Source: Novosphingobium sp. MW5
Lineage (GTDB): Bacteria; Pseudomonadota; Alphaproteobacteria; Sphingomonadales; Sphingomonadaceae
Length of the DNA: 64,000 nucleotides
Assembly (NCBI GenBank): GCA_025938935.1
Contig: JAPCWB010000004.1
Span: 1-64,000, forward strand
Direction: 5' to 3'
Shown piece after piece: positions 45,325 through 54,775 of the stretch. The notes under the pieces are model-generated. The model did no database searches. It saw nothing but the letters and a program-made list of their open reading frames with translations, and was not told the origin of the DNA. Numbering within the stretch: position 1 is the stretch's first letter; each line of letters opens with the position of its first letter. The translations under genes were made by a program, and so were the position numbers.

Positions 45325-45640
45325 TCAGCCCTCTTTGACCATCTTGTCTTTGACCTCGAGCATCACGGCGGCCATCTTGGTGCGGATCTCAGCCTCGGTC
45401 GCCTTGCCGTCCAGATCGCGGACCAGCTTGCGGATCACATCCTCGTCGCCTTCTTCTTCGAAGTCGGCAGAGATGACTTCCATCGCATAGGCATCGACCG
45501 CATCGCCGGTCTTGCCCAGCAGCGCAGCGGCCCACTGGCCAATCGCCTTGTTGCGGCGTGCCGAGGCCTTGAACGCCATTTCGGCATCATTGGGCATACT
45601 TGGCCTCAAAGGCATTTTCGCGTTCGTCAAAGGTCGACAT
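45325..45640 (-). CDS. F1-ATPase inhibitor subunit zeta (DUF1476)
   Basis: MSTFDERENAFEAKYA, then after a single indel near 45590 AEMAFKASARRNKAIGQWAA, GKTGDAVDAYAMEVISADFE, EEGDEDVIRKLVRDLDG and ending LEVKDKMVKEG. This is the alphaproteobacterial zeta protein that blocks ATP hydrolysis by the F1 rotor in Paracoccus. About 104 residues, normal. Divergent from purC across 220 bases. Confidence 0.92.
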
Positions 45641-45860
45641 GGGGCTGGCCTCTCGTGCAAATCCGTGGGGTCGTTTCCGCCTCAGATATGGGGGGAGACG
45701 CCGCGCGCTGCAAGTCTTGTTTGCACGCGCATAGTGCCGCAGGGGGGTGCATCGCAGGCATCCGGGGGCTGCGCTTGCGGGTTGCGACAGCTTGGCGTAT
45801 AGCCAGCGCTGACTTCAGCAGCCCGCGCCAGCGAGCGGGCCCTTCGGGGAATCACCTGAC

Positions 45861-46622
45861 ATGGCGAGACGCACCAAGGTTTACGAGGGCAAGGCCAAAA
45901 TCCTTTACGAAGGCCCGGAACCCGGAACCTATATCCAGTATTTCAAAGACGACACCAGTGCCGGCGACGGCGCCAAAAAGGCGCAGATCGAAGGCAAGGG
46001 CGTTCTGAACAACCGGCTGTCCGAATACTTCATGACCGGCCTGAACGAGATCGGCGTACCGACGCATTTCATCCGCCGGGTGAACATGCGCGAGCAGCTG
46101 ATCCGCGCGGTCGAGATCATCCCGCTGGAAGTCGTCGTGCGCAATGTCGCTGCCGGCTCGATCTCGAAACGACTGGGCATCGACGAGGGCACGCCGCTAC
46201 CCCGCCCCATCGTTGAATACTACTACAAGAACGACGAGCTGCATGACCCGATGGTCAGCGAGGAACATATCCTCGCCTTCGGCTGGGCCACGCATCAGGA
46301 TCTCGACGACATCATCGCGCTTGCGCTGCGCGTGAACGACTTCCTGTCGGGCGTGATGATGGGCGTCGGCATCAAGCTGATCGACTTCAAGATCGAAATT
46401 GGCCGCATCTATGAAGGCGACTTCCAGCGTCTGGTGATCGCCGACGAGATCAGCCCCGACAGCTGCCGGCTGTGGGACGTCAAGACCGGCGAAAAGCTGG
46501 ACAAGGACGTGTTCCGCCGCGATCTGGGCAACCTGTCGGAAGCCTATACCGAAGTGGCGCGGCGTCTGGGCGTAATGCCGACCAACGCCACGCCGATCAC
46601 CAAGCCGAAACTGATGAACTGA
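45861..46622 (+). CDS. purC: Phosphoribosylaminoimidazole-succinocarboxamide synthase
   Basis: Intact, 253 residues. [79 protein letters not shown] and [20 protein letters not shown] are the SAICAR synthetase blocks; [20 protein letters not shown] follows. Purine synthesis. Followed 11 bases later by purS. Confidence 0.98.
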   Translation: MARRTKVYEGKAKILYEGPEPGTYIQYFKDDTSAGDGAKKAQIEGKGVLNNRLSEYFMTGLNEIGVPTHFIRRVNMREQLIRAVEIIPLEVVVRNVAAGSISKRLGIDEGTPLPRPIVEYYYKNDELHDPMVSEEHILAFGWATHQDLDDIIALALRVNDFLSGVMMGVGIKLIDFKIEIGRIYEGDFQRLVIADEISPDSCRLWDVKTGEKLDKDVFRRDLGNLSEAYTEVARRLGVMPTNATPITKPKLMN

Positions 46623-46633
46623 GGGACGATCCT

Positions 46634-46873
46634 ATGAAGGCGCGCGTGCATGTGATGCTGAAAACCGGCGTTCTTGACCCCCAGGGCGAAGCCATCCGCC
46701 ACGCTTTGGGCGCTCTGGGCTTCGCCGGGGTCGAGGGTGTCCGTCAGGGCAAGATGATCGAACTGGATCTGACCGAAACCGACCGCGAGGCGGCGGAAGC
46801 GGCGGTCAAGGCGATGTGCGACAAGCTGCTCGCCAACACGGTGATCGAACGCTACGAGATCGAGCTGCTCTGA
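46634..46873 (+). CDS. purS: Phosphoribosylformylglycinamidine synthase subunit PurS
   Basis: Intact, 79 residues: MKARVHVMLKTGVLDPQGEA, IRHALGALGFAGVEGVRQGK and CDKLLANTVIERYEIELL. The small subunit bridges PurL and the glutaminase PurQ. purQ, often next in related genomes, does not follow; the transcript ends in a hairpin. Confidence 0.97.
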   Translation: MKARVHVMLKTGVLDPQGEAIRHALGALGFAGVEGVRQGKMIELDLTETDREAAEAAVKAMCDKLLANTVIERYEIELL

Positions 46874-46902
46874 GCACAGCATCAGACACGGACCGGACAC
46901 AG

Positions 46903-46926
46903 GGGGGCTTTCAGCCCCCTCTTCGC
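46903..46926 (+). terminator. Terminator of purC-purS
   Basis: GGGGGCT (46903-46909), loop TTC and AGCCCCC (46913-46919) followed by TCTTCGCTTTC, 30 bases after the purS stop. Confidence 0.65.
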
Positions 46927-46948
46927 TTTCAGCGAATTCACCCCCCTG

Positions 46949-47018
46949 AGGATATTTGAAGAGCAAAGAAAGCGCGGTTAACCAAACGTTAACGCCCCTC
47001 TTTGCTCTCTAAATATCC
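46949..47018. repeat. Intergenic palindromic element, copy 3, with CtrA-like core
   Basis: Left arm AGGATATTTGAAGAGCAAAG (46949-46968) faces right arm CTTTGCTCTCTAAATATCCC (46999-47018). In the centre, TTAAC (46978-46982), CAAAC and GTTAAC (46988-46993) give a full TTAAC-N5-GTTAAC site. GC-rich flanks (CCCCCCTGAG, CCCGGGGGGCGGGC) extend the symmetry. It sits between convergent purS and the lipoprotein gene, as copy 2 sits between convergent genes. Confidence 0.75.
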
Positions 47019-47103
47019 CGGGGGGCGGGCCGGAACGGCCCGATGGGGGCAGCGCCCCCGCGCGGCGCGAGCCCCCTCGATGGGGGCGAGCGCCACCGCC
47101 TGC

Positions 47104-47466
47104 TTACAGCGTCATGATCCGCGCCGAGGCCGTGTCATGGGCATAGCTGCAGCGCACCTGCAGGCTCCGCCCGCTCCGGTCGACGTTCAGCATCACGTCG
47201 CGCGACACGGCCATGCCATCGGCACCCGTCACCTCCTGCGTGCCGACGACCCCCTGCACGTTGAAACCCGCGTTGCTACCGGCAGCCATACAGGCCTGTT
47301 CGGCATTGCTCGGCGTCGGGGCCATGGCCGTGGGCCCTGCGCTGATCGGCTCGGACATCCCGCCGCCGCCCATGTTGGGCATGCGCCCGCGCATGTCAGG
47401 CATTTCGCCGCAGCCTGCCAGCGTCAACCCGGCCAGAACCGCGCCTGTCATGATGATCTTGGTCAT
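47104..47466 (-). CDS. Small lipoprotein of unknown function
   Basis: 120 residues. MTKIIMTGAVLAGLTLAGCG is a lipoprotein signal with lipobox LAGC, so the mature protein is anchored in the outer or inner membrane. A methionine/glycine/proline-rich linker follows, then a compact domain ACMAAGSNAGFNVQGVVGTQ with two cysteines (ACMAAG and VRCSYAH) likely to form a disulfide. Similar small proteins are common in Rhodobacterales but have no assigned role. Confidence 0.75.
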   Translation of the reverse strand: MTKIIMTGAVLAGLTLAGCGEMPDMRGRMPNMGGGGMSEPISAGPTAMAPTPSNAEQACMAAGSNAGFNVQGVVGTQEVTGADGMAVSRDVMLNVDRSGRSLQVRCSYAHDTASARIMTL

Positions 47467-47540
47467 TATCCCTGCTCTCCAGCGTTTTTGATCTAACGCG
47501 CGAGACAGCTGCCGGTTCCCCGGCGCTTCTGCCCGCCGAC

Positions 47541-49190
47541 TCACGCGCCGATAAGCGCCCGCGCCGCGCCGCGCGCTGCATCGGTGATGGTATCACCCGA
47601 GAGCATACGGGCAATCTCATCCACGCGTTGATCGGCGGAAAGCGGCATCACATCGCTGAGGGTCTGGCCATCCTTCACGCGCTTTTCAACGCGCCAGTGG
47701 TGTGCACCCAACGCCGCGACCTGCGGCGAGTGGGTCACGACGAGCACCTGCGCCCCCTCGGCCAGCGCCCGCAAACGCCGACCGACGGCATCGGCCGTGG
47801 CACCACCCACACCCCGGTCGATCTCGTCGAAGATCATCGTCACGCCGGTGACACCCCGGCTCAGGCAGACCTTCAGCGCCAGCAGGAACCGCGACAATTC
47901 ACCGCCCGAGGCGATCTTGTTCAGCGCCCCCGCCGGCGCCCCCGGATTGGTCGCAACCTCGAAGCTGACCGCATCGGCCCCCTCGGGCCCCGGTTCAGCC
48001 GGGGTCAGCACGGTCTGGAACACCGCGCGCTCCATCTTCAGCGGCGCCAGCTCGGCCGCCATCGCCGTATCCAGCGCCTTGGCCGCCCCGCGTCGCAGCG
48101 CGCTCAGCGCGTCGCAGGCCGCGTCATAGCGCGCCCGTGCCGCTGCCTCGGCCTGCGCCAGCTTGGCCACGCCGTTGTCGCCCGCATCCAGCGCTTCCAG
48201 CCGCTCGCGCAGCCCGTCGGCGTGGGCGCCCAGATCATCGGCCTGCACCCCATGTTTGCGGGCCAGCGCGCGCAGCGCGAAAAGACGCTCTTCGACGCGC
48301 TCCAACTCACCGGGATCGGTGTCCAGCGCGCCCAGACAGGCCTCGACCCCTGCCGTCGCCTCTGACAACTCGCCCATCGCGCGCCCCAAGGCTTCGATCG
48401 CCGCGTCCAGACGCCCTTCGACGCCGTCCGCCGCATCCTCGAGCCAGCGCAGGGCGTCCAGCGTCAGGCGCTCGACCCCATCCTCGCCCAAGGCGGCGCG
48501 GGCACGGTGGATGTCGCCAGTCAGCCGTACGGCGGCCTGCATCAGGCGGCGGCGGCTGTCGAGCACCGCCTCTTCGCCCGGCTGCGGGTCCAGCTGGTCC
48601 AGTTCCTTGACCGCGTGACGCAGAAAATCTTCCTCGGCGCGCAGCGTGTCCAGCCGCGCCGCTGCGCCCTCACGGGCGCGCCGCGCCTCGGCCAGCGCGC
48701 GCCGGTGGCCGCGCACCTCGGCCAGCAGGCTTTCCGCCCCGGCATAGGCATCCAGCAACTGGCGGTGGCCACGCGGGTTCAAGAGCCCACGGTCATCGTG
48801 CTGACCATGCAGTTCCACCAGCGTTTCCGACAGCAGCCGCAACACCTCGCCCGAGGCGCGGCGGTCGTTGATCCACGCCGTCTTGCGCCCCTCGGCGGTG
48901 TTCACCCGGCGCAGGATCAGCTCGTCTTCAAAGGGAATTCCGGCCTCGGCCAATACCGCGCGGCCGGGGTGATCCTCGGCCAGTTCGAAAACCGCCTCGA
49001 CCTCTCCCTGCGCCGCCCCCTGACGGACCAGTTCCGCCCTGCCCCGCCAGCCCAGCACAAAGCCCAGACTGTCGAGCAGGATCGACTTGCCCGCCCCGGT
49101 CTCGCCGGTCAACACGTTGAGGCCCGGATGAAACTCCAGGTCCAGCCGCTCGATCAGCAGCATGTCGCGGATCGCAAGGCTACGCAGCAT
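47541..49190 (-). CDS. recN: DNA repair protein RecN
   Basis: Intact, 549 residues. SMC-like ATPase: GLNVLTGETGAGKSILLDSL is Walker A; coiled-coil arms occupy about 150-370; SGGELSRFLLALKVCL is the ABC signature, MIFDEIDRGVGGATADAVGR the Walker B/D-loop and VLVVTHSPQVAALGAHHWRV the H-loop. Acts in double-strand break repair. Last gene of the dcw-associated run, 18 bases after bamD. Confidence 0.97.
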   Translation of the reverse strand: MLRSLAIRDMLLIERLDLEFHPGLNVLTGETGAGKSILLDSLGFVLGWRGRAELVRQGAAQGEVEAVFELAEDHPGRAVLAEAGIPFEDELILRRVNTAEGRKTAWINDRRASGEVLRLLSETLVELHGQHDDRGLLNPRGHRQLLDAYAGAESLLAEVRGHRRALAEARRAREGAAARLDTLRAEEDFLRHAVKELDQLDPQPGEEAVLDSRRRLMQAAVRLTGDIHRARAALGEDGVERLTLDALRWLEDAADGVEGRLDAAIEALGRAMGELSEATAGVEACLGALDTDPGELERVEERLFALRALARKHGVQADDLGAHADGLRERLEALDAGDNGVAKLAQAEAAARARYDAACDALSALRRGAAKALDTAMAAELAPLKMERAVFQTVLTPAEPGPEGADAVSFEVATNPGAPAGALNKIASGGELSRFLLALKVCLSRGVTGVTMIFDEIDRGVGGATADAVGRRLRALAEGAQVLVVTHSPQVAALGAHHWRVEKRVKDGQTLSDVMPLSADQRVDEIARMLSGDTITDAARGAARALIGA

Positions 49191-49208
49191 GGAGGCTATC
49201 CTATCGGA

Positions 49209-50066
49209 TCAGATCCACTCGCCGCGCACTGTCCGGCGATAGATCTCGCTCAGCCAGCTCTCGCCCGAGGCTTCATCGGTCAGACCTGCGCTCGACAGCA
49301 GACGGAAGCTGTCCTCGTAGAACGGGTTCGAACGGAAGTTGTGGCCCAGAATGGCCCCCGCCGTTTGCGCTTCACCGCGCAGACCCAGCGCGAGATACGC
49401 CTCGACCAGACGGTGCAGGGCTTCGGGGGTCTGGCTGGTGGTCTGGTAATCCTCGACCACCACGCGGAAGCGATTGATCGCCGACTGATAGTTGCCGCGC
49501 GCCAGATAATAGCGCCCGATCTCCATCTCTTTGGCGGCCAGACGGTCAAAGGCCAGATCGAATTTCAGAACCGCCGAGCGGGCGTATTCGGTGTTGGGGT
49601 ATTGCTCGATCACGTAGCGCAGCTGGGTCAGCGCCTGGAAGGTCAGGCCCTGATCGCGGCCGACATCCTCAATCTGATCGTAATAGGTCAGGGCGACGAT
49701 ATAGGCAGCCCAGGCGGCATCGGGATCGCCGGGGTACTGATCGAGGAAACGCTGCGCGGTGGCGCGCGCTTCTTCATATTGCTGGTCACGGTGCAGCGCA
49801 TAGGCCTGCATCACGATCGAGCGGCGCGCCCAGTCGGTATAGGGATAAAGGCGCTCGACCTCGCGGAAATAGCGCAGCGATGCATCGGTGCGTGCGTTGT
49901 TTTCCAGCACGTATTCACCGCGGGCAAAAATCTCTTCTGCGGTGAAGGCGTCCAGCGGCTCATCCGTGCCGACGTTATTGGAGCATGCCGACAGCGCCAG
50001 AACCAGCGCCCCCGTCACCGCCAGCGAAGCGTATTTGCGCCCGGTGCCGCCCATGCCGTCCCTCAT
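49209..50066 (-). CDS. bamD: Outer membrane assembly lipoprotein BamD
   Basis: Intact, 285 residues. Signal peptide with lipobox in GALVLALSACSNN, then TPR-like repeats: AEEIFARGEYVLENNARTD, DWARRSIVMQAYALHRDQQY, TEYARSAVLKFDLAFDRLAA and YYLARGNYQSAINRFRVVVE. Component of the BAM complex inserting beta-barrel proteins. In many alphaproteobacteria it lies, as here, between lpxC and recN. Confidence 0.96.
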   Translation of the reverse strand: MRDGMGGTGRKYASLAVTGALVLALSACSNNVGTDEPLDAFTAEEIFARGEYVLENNARTDASLRYFREVERLYPYTDWARRSIVMQAYALHRDQQYEEARATAQRFLDQYPGDPDAAWAAYIVALTYYDQIEDVGRDQGLTFQALTQLRYVIEQYPNTEYARSAVLKFDLAFDRLAAKEMEIGRYYLARGNYQSAINRFRVVVEDYQTTSQTPEALHRLVEAYLALGLRGEAQTAGAILGHNFRSNPFYEDSFRLLSSAGLTDEASGESWLSEIYRRTVRGEWI

Positions 50067-50235
50067 CTTTCACTTCAACAATGCGGGCCATGGTCGCGCC
50101 ATCGCTCCAGATCCCACCCACCCCTCTTGGGGGCTTCAGGGCGTCTGTTAGCACGTTTGCCAAACGCACGCAAAACGGCAATGCAGGGAAAATCGCGCGG
50201 CGTGTCGGGGAGTTGACGGCTGCGCGGAGCCTTGC

Positions 50236-51163
50236 TCAGGCCGCAGGCAGCAGGTCGGCGGCGCAGACACCGGCACCGGGCATCGAATGCGCCTGTTCGC
50301 TGTCCACGGTGACCCATTCCCAGGCCAGCGGATCAGCCATCAGCGCCCGCACCAGACGGCCCGTGACGGTATGTCCGGCCCGGTGACCGATATAGCGGCC
50401 CAGAATCGGCGCACCGGCGACAGCCAGATCACCCATCGCATCGAGCATCTTGTGGCGCACCGGCTCGTTGGCGCGGCGCAACCCGCCGGGGCTGAGCACA
50501 GCGTCGCCCTCAACCACCACGGCATTCTCATAGGTGCCACCCAGCGCCAGACCGTTGGCACGCATGAAATCGACATCCGCCTGACGGCAGAAGGTGCGGC
50601 AATTGCTCAGCTCACGCACGAACGTGCCGTTGCGCAGTTCCAGATCGTAAACCTGATGGCCGATGGCCGCATCGGGGAAATCGATCTCGAACGCGATCGA
50701 CAGCAGATCCGCCGGCTCCAGCCGGGCCCAGGCGTCGTTCATGCGCACTTCGACAGGCGTGAGCACCCGGATCGCCCGCAGCGGTGCGTTCTGCGTGGTA
50801 AAGCCAGCCGCGACAAACGCCGCGACATAGGCGCGCGACGACCCGTCAAGGATCGGCACTTCCGGCCCGGTCAGCGTCACCAGCGCATTGTGGATACCGC
50901 AGCCTGCAAAAGCCGCCATCAGATGTTCGATGGTTGCCACAGTCGTGCCATGATCGTTGCCGATCTTGGTGCACAGATTGGCCTCGATCAACGCATCCGG
51001 CGTGACCGCCACCCGCCGCGCCGCAACCGGCAGATCCAGATCGAGGCGCTCGAACACGATGCCATGCCCGGCCGGGGCCGGGTACACCGTCAGCGTCACG
51101 GCATCGCCTGAATGCCAGGGCGGTGCCGTCAAAGCGCGTAAGAGTGGACAAAGTGGTCTGCAC
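50236..51163 (-). CDS. lpxC: UDP-3-O-acyl-N-acetylglucosamine deacetylase
   Basis: GTG start gives VQTTLSTLTRFDGTAL; one indel near 51115 shifts to HSGDAVTLTVYPAPAGHG. Zinc ligands are seen in TVATIEHLMAAFAGCGIHNA and in RRANEPVRHKMLDAMGDLAV (HKxxD), with the catalytic region IGHRAGHTVTGRLVRALM. Commits UDP-acylglucosamine to lipid A. About 308 residues. Between ftsZ and bamD as in related genomes; 230 bases separate it from ftsZ and should contain its own promoter. Confidence 0.95.
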
Positions 51164-51327
51164 GAGGGGTCCTCGGGACGTTAGGCATATCTTCACAGGG
51201 TATCTATGGAGCGAGCCTTCAGAGGTAAAGTCACGCTTTGTAACACGATGTAACAGACCGATCACCGCTGCGCGACATTTCCGCGCACGTAAAGTGACCA
51301 AGCCTAAATGCCTTGAAAACAAAAGAA

Positions 51328-51351
51328 AAGAACCGGCTCTCGCCGGTTCTT
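51328..51351 (-). terminator. Terminator after ftsZ
   Basis: AAGAACCGGC (51328-51337), loop TCTC, GCCGGTTCTT (51342-51351), flanked on the plus-strand left by AAAACAAAAGA, which gives a T-rich run on the minus strand. Found 42 bases after the ftsZ stop. Confidence 0.85.
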
Positions 51352-51392
51352 TACGTCTTGGTCATCGGTGCGATGTGATCGCCACCGTGAAC

Positions 51393-53191
51393 TTAATTCG
51401 CCTGACGACGCAGGAAAGCCGGGATCTCGATCTGATCCTGCGCGCGGTGATGCGGGTCATCATCATAGGCCTGAACGGCAGGCTGCTGGCGCACGGCGCG
51501 GGCCGTCTGTTCCCCATGACCACCGTGCGAGGCCTGCGCGCCGGTCATCCGGTTGATCAGGCCACCGACCAGACTGCGGCGCTGTTCGGGCTGCTGGGCA
51601 ACCGGCTGCGGCGCGGGCGCCGGGACCGGGCGACGCTGGGCCGCCTGCTGCTCGGGCTGCTTTTCGACCACACGACGCAGACGGGCCAGAACCTCGGGCG
51701 ACGGCTCACCGACCGGGCGGCTGGGCCGTGGCGCGGTGTATTGCGCTTCAGGCTGCTGCTGCACGGGCTGGTGGTGAACCGGCTGATGCTGCTGAACCGG
51801 CTGCTGTTGCACCGGGGGCGCCATGCGGGTCGGCTGCGGAGCCGGGCGCTGCTGGGCGCGCGGCTGTTCGCGCAGGATGTCCTCCAGGAAGAAATCGTCC
51901 TGCACCGGTGCCGGCGCGGCAGGCGCTCACGCATCTGCTCGTGACGCGGTTCCTGGCGCTGTTCGTGACGGGGTTCCTCGCGATAGGCGGTCTGCTGACG
52001 CGGCTCGGGCTGCGGCTCGTAGCGCGGCTCATAAGCCTGTTCGTCATACTGCGGCTCATAGGCAGCCTCTTCGTACCGCTCTTCGCGATACTGCGGCTCC
52101 TGCGGCGCGTCGAACATCGGCGGTTCATAGGCGGCGGGCTCTTGCACCGGTGCCGGAGCAGCCGGAGCGGCCTCAACCGTGAGCGGCTCGGCCAGACGAC
52201 GCCGCGGGACTTCGACGGTCTGCTCGCGCGCTTCGATGCCGGTCGCGACGACCGAGACACGGATCGCGCCTTCCATCGTTTCGTCCAGCGTCGAGCCAAC
52301 GATGATGTTGGCCTCGGGATCGACTTTTTCGCGGATCAGGTTGGCGGCTTCGTCCAGTTCGAACAGGGTCAGATCGTGGCCACCGGTGATGTTGATCAAC
52401 ACCCCCTTGGCGCCATGCAGGCTGATCTCGTCCAGCAGCGGGTTGGCAATCGCCTTTTCAGCGGCCTGACGCGCGCGGTCTTCACCGGTTGCCTCGCCCG
52501 TGCCCATCATGGCTTTGCCCATCTCGTCCATCACCGCGCGAACATCGGCGAAGTCGAGGTTGATCATGCCCGGACGGACCATCAGATCGGTCACACCCTT
52601 GACGCCCTGATAGAGCACGTCATCAGCCAGCGCGAAGGCTTCGGTGAAGGTCGTACGCTCGTTCGCCAGCCGGAACAGGTTCTGGTTGGGGATGATGATC
52701 AGCGTATCGACGACCTTTTGCAGCTCTTCGACGCCCTCTTCAGCCTGACGCATGCGCTTGGCGCCTTCAAAGGCGAAAGGCTTGGTCACGACGCCGACGG
52801 TCAGAATGCCCATCTCCCGCGCGGCATGCGCGATGATCGGTGCCGCGCCCGTGCCCGTGCCACCCCCCATACCGGCGGTGATGAAGCACATATGCGCGCC
52901 GGTCAGATGATCCATGATCTCTTCGAGCGTCTCGGCAGCGGCGGCAGCCCCGACCTCGGGGCGCGCACCGGCCCCCAGACCTTCGGTCGCCTGCACACCC
53001 AGCTGAACCCGGATCGGTGCGCGCGACTGCTGAAGCGCCTGCGCATCGGTGTTGGCGACGACGAAATCGACACCCTCGAGGTTCTGCTCGATCATGTTGT
53101 TGACGGCATTCCCGCCCGCTCCGCCCACACCGAAAACGGTGATCCGCGGAGTCAAATCTTTCTTCTCGGTCGCGATAAAGGTGAGTGCCAT
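51393..53191 (-). CDS. ftsZ: Cell division protein FtsZ
   Basis: [20 protein letters not shown] opens; [40 protein letters not shown] (tubulin signature) and [20 protein letters not shown] (T7 loop) define FtsZ. After residue 330 comes an unusually long linker of about 250 residues, rich in Glu/Tyr/Pro then Gln/Pro/His ([20 protein letters not shown]), ending in the FtsA/ZipA-binding tail [14 protein letters not shown]. One indel near 51915 falls in the linker. The ATG at 53191 is chosen over upstream codons by homology. About 598 residues. Confidence 0.96.
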
Positions 53192-53274
53192 GCCTGTCCG
53201 CCTGTATTTTTCTGCCGGATTTTCCGGTCCGATGTGCTCGGGTTCGTCATCCGGTCGTTGGTGATTTGCCAGAT

Positions 53275-53290
53275 TTACAACAATCTTAAC
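53275..53290. promoter_or_regulatory. Possible CtrA-like site upstream of ftsZ
   Basis: TTACAACAATCTTAAC has the TTAA-N7-TTAAC spacing with one mismatch and lies 84-99 bases upstream of the ftsZ ATG in an AT-rich stretch of the ftsA-ftsZ gap. CtrA regulates ftsZ in Caulobacter; whether it does so here is inference. Confidence 0.3.
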
Positions 53291-53440
53291 CCGGCTGCGA
53301 CTCACTCGTCATCAAAAAAACAGATCGGAACAGACAACGGGGCGATTTCCGTGCGGGAAATCGCCTGTTGCCGGGCGCAGAACGCCTGAATTCAGAGCAA
53401 ATTTAACGGGCTTTCGGGCGCACGCGGGCAGTCGAAAGGC

Positions 53441-54775
53441 TTACCAATTATCGCGGAACCACTTCATCGCGCGCTTCAGGGGACGCGCCGCAAAGCGCTG
53501 TGCCGGAATGTCGAAATCCCACCATTCGTCCTGCGGATGCGCCGCAAACTGACACAGCCCGACGATGGCCGCGTATTCCGGCCCGGTCGCGGCCTGTGGC
53601 AACCCCGGCACGCGGATCGGACGGCCCAGCCGGACCTGCGGCCCCAGAATGCGCGAGGCCATCCCGTCCAGTCCCGGCACCTGGCTGCCGCCGCCGGTCA
53701 GCACGATCTGCTGGCTGGGCAGATGGTCGAACCCGGCGATATCCAGCCGCGCGCGCACCTCTTCGAGGATCTCGGCCATGCGCGGACGCATGATGCCGAT
53801 CAGCTCGCTGCGGGTGACGGTGCGGCGGTCCTTGTCCCAGTCGCCACTGTCGCCGCCGATCTCGATGCGCTGGCGGTCGTCTTGGCCCGTGGCATGCAAG
53901 CCGCCGTAGAAGGTCTTGATCCGCTCGGCGGTCGAATAGGGGATCTGCAAGCCCTTGGCGATATCGCCGGTGATGTGGTCACCGCCCAGCCGCACCGCGT
54001 CCGAAAACACCATGTGACCCTTGATGAAGATCGACAGGCTGGTGGTGCCGCCGCCCATGTCGATGGCGGCAGCGCCCAGTTCCTGCTCGTCCTCGACCAA
54101 CGACGACCGTCCCGCCACATAGGACGCGGCGGCCAGCCCGGCGACTTCGACGTCGCAACGCTTGAGGCAATGCACAAGGTTCTGCACCACATCCGTATCG
54201 ACGCTGAGCAGATGCATGTCGCAGCCCAGTTGCCGCCCCGCTTGGCCCAGCGGATCGGCCAGACCCGAGCGGTGATCGAGCATGAAGTTCACCGGCTGCG
54301 CGTGCAGCACTTCGCGACCCGAGCCCAGATCCGGCACCAGACAGCTATCGAGCACCTGCGCGATGTCATTCTCGGACACGCGCTCGGCCTCCAGCTCAAC
54401 CAGACCCTCCAGCCCGTAGCTGCGCAGATCCCCGCCCGAGAAGGTCAGGATCGCATGATCAACCCGGGTCTGCGCCATTTTCTGCGCGTTCTGCAACGCG
54501 GTGCGCACGGCGCGCTCGGTCTCGCGCATCGCCGCGATCTCGCCGAAACGCACCCCGCGCGAACAGGTCGTTCCCGCCCCGATCACCCGGAACGCCGCCT
54601 GCCCGGCCATGGCCCCCACGCCCGAGCCTTCGCGCGGGCCGTCGGACACGCCGAATTTCAGGATCAGACAGGCAACCTTGTGGGTGCCGATGTCCATCAC
54701 CGCGATAACGCCCCGCTGCATGGCTTGGCTCCGCATGCTCCGCATGGCGCGCTGCGATTGGTAGAGGTCGGTCAT
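53441..54775 (-). CDS. ftsA: Cell division protein FtsA
   Basis: Intact, 444 residues. Actin-like ATPase: GVIAVMDIGTHKVACLIL (phosphate 1), AAIDMGGGTTSLSIFIKGHM (phosphate 2), QIVLTGGGSQVPGLDGMASR (adenosine) and a C-terminal amphipathic end RPLKRAMKWFRDNW that should bind the membrane. Tethers FtsZ to the membrane. Its ATG overlaps the ftsQ stop (54772-54775). A 249-base gap to ftsZ holds a probable ftsZ promoter. Confidence 0.97.
   Translation of the reverse strand: MTDLYQSQRAMRSMRSQAMQRGVIAVMDIGTHKVACLILKFGVSDGPREGSGVGAMAGQAAFRVIGAGTTCSRGVRFGEIAAMRETERAVRTALQNAQKMAQTRVDHAILTFSGGDLRSYGLEGLVELEAERVSENDIAQVLDSCLVPDLGSGREVLHAQPVNFMLDHRSGLADPLGQAGRQLGCDMHLLSVDTDVVQNLVHCLKRCDVEVAGLAAASYVAGRSSLVEDEQELGAAAIDMGGGTTSLSIFIKGHMVFSDAVRLGGDHITGDIAKGLQIPYSTAERIKTFYGGLHATGQDDRQRIEIGGDSGDWDKDRRTVTRSELIGIMRPRMAEILEEVRARLDIAGFDHLPSQQIVLTGGGSQVPGLDGMASRILGPQVRLGRPIRVPGLPQAATGPEYAAIVGLCQFAAHPQDEWWDFDIPAQRFAARPLKRAMKWFRDNW

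Noticed and set aside
44182..46008. A 608-codon plus-strand open frame across bmt and the ATPase zeta gene
   Set aside because: Antisense to two recognised genes and runs into purC in another frame; a GC-rich artefact.
48507..50216. A 569-codon plus-strand open frame antisense to recN and bamD
   Set aside because: Both sense genes are intact with all motifs; the antisense text has no domain.
51728..53389. A 553-codon plus-strand open frame antisense to ftsZ
   Set aside because: Mirror of the ftsZ codons and linker; no family match.
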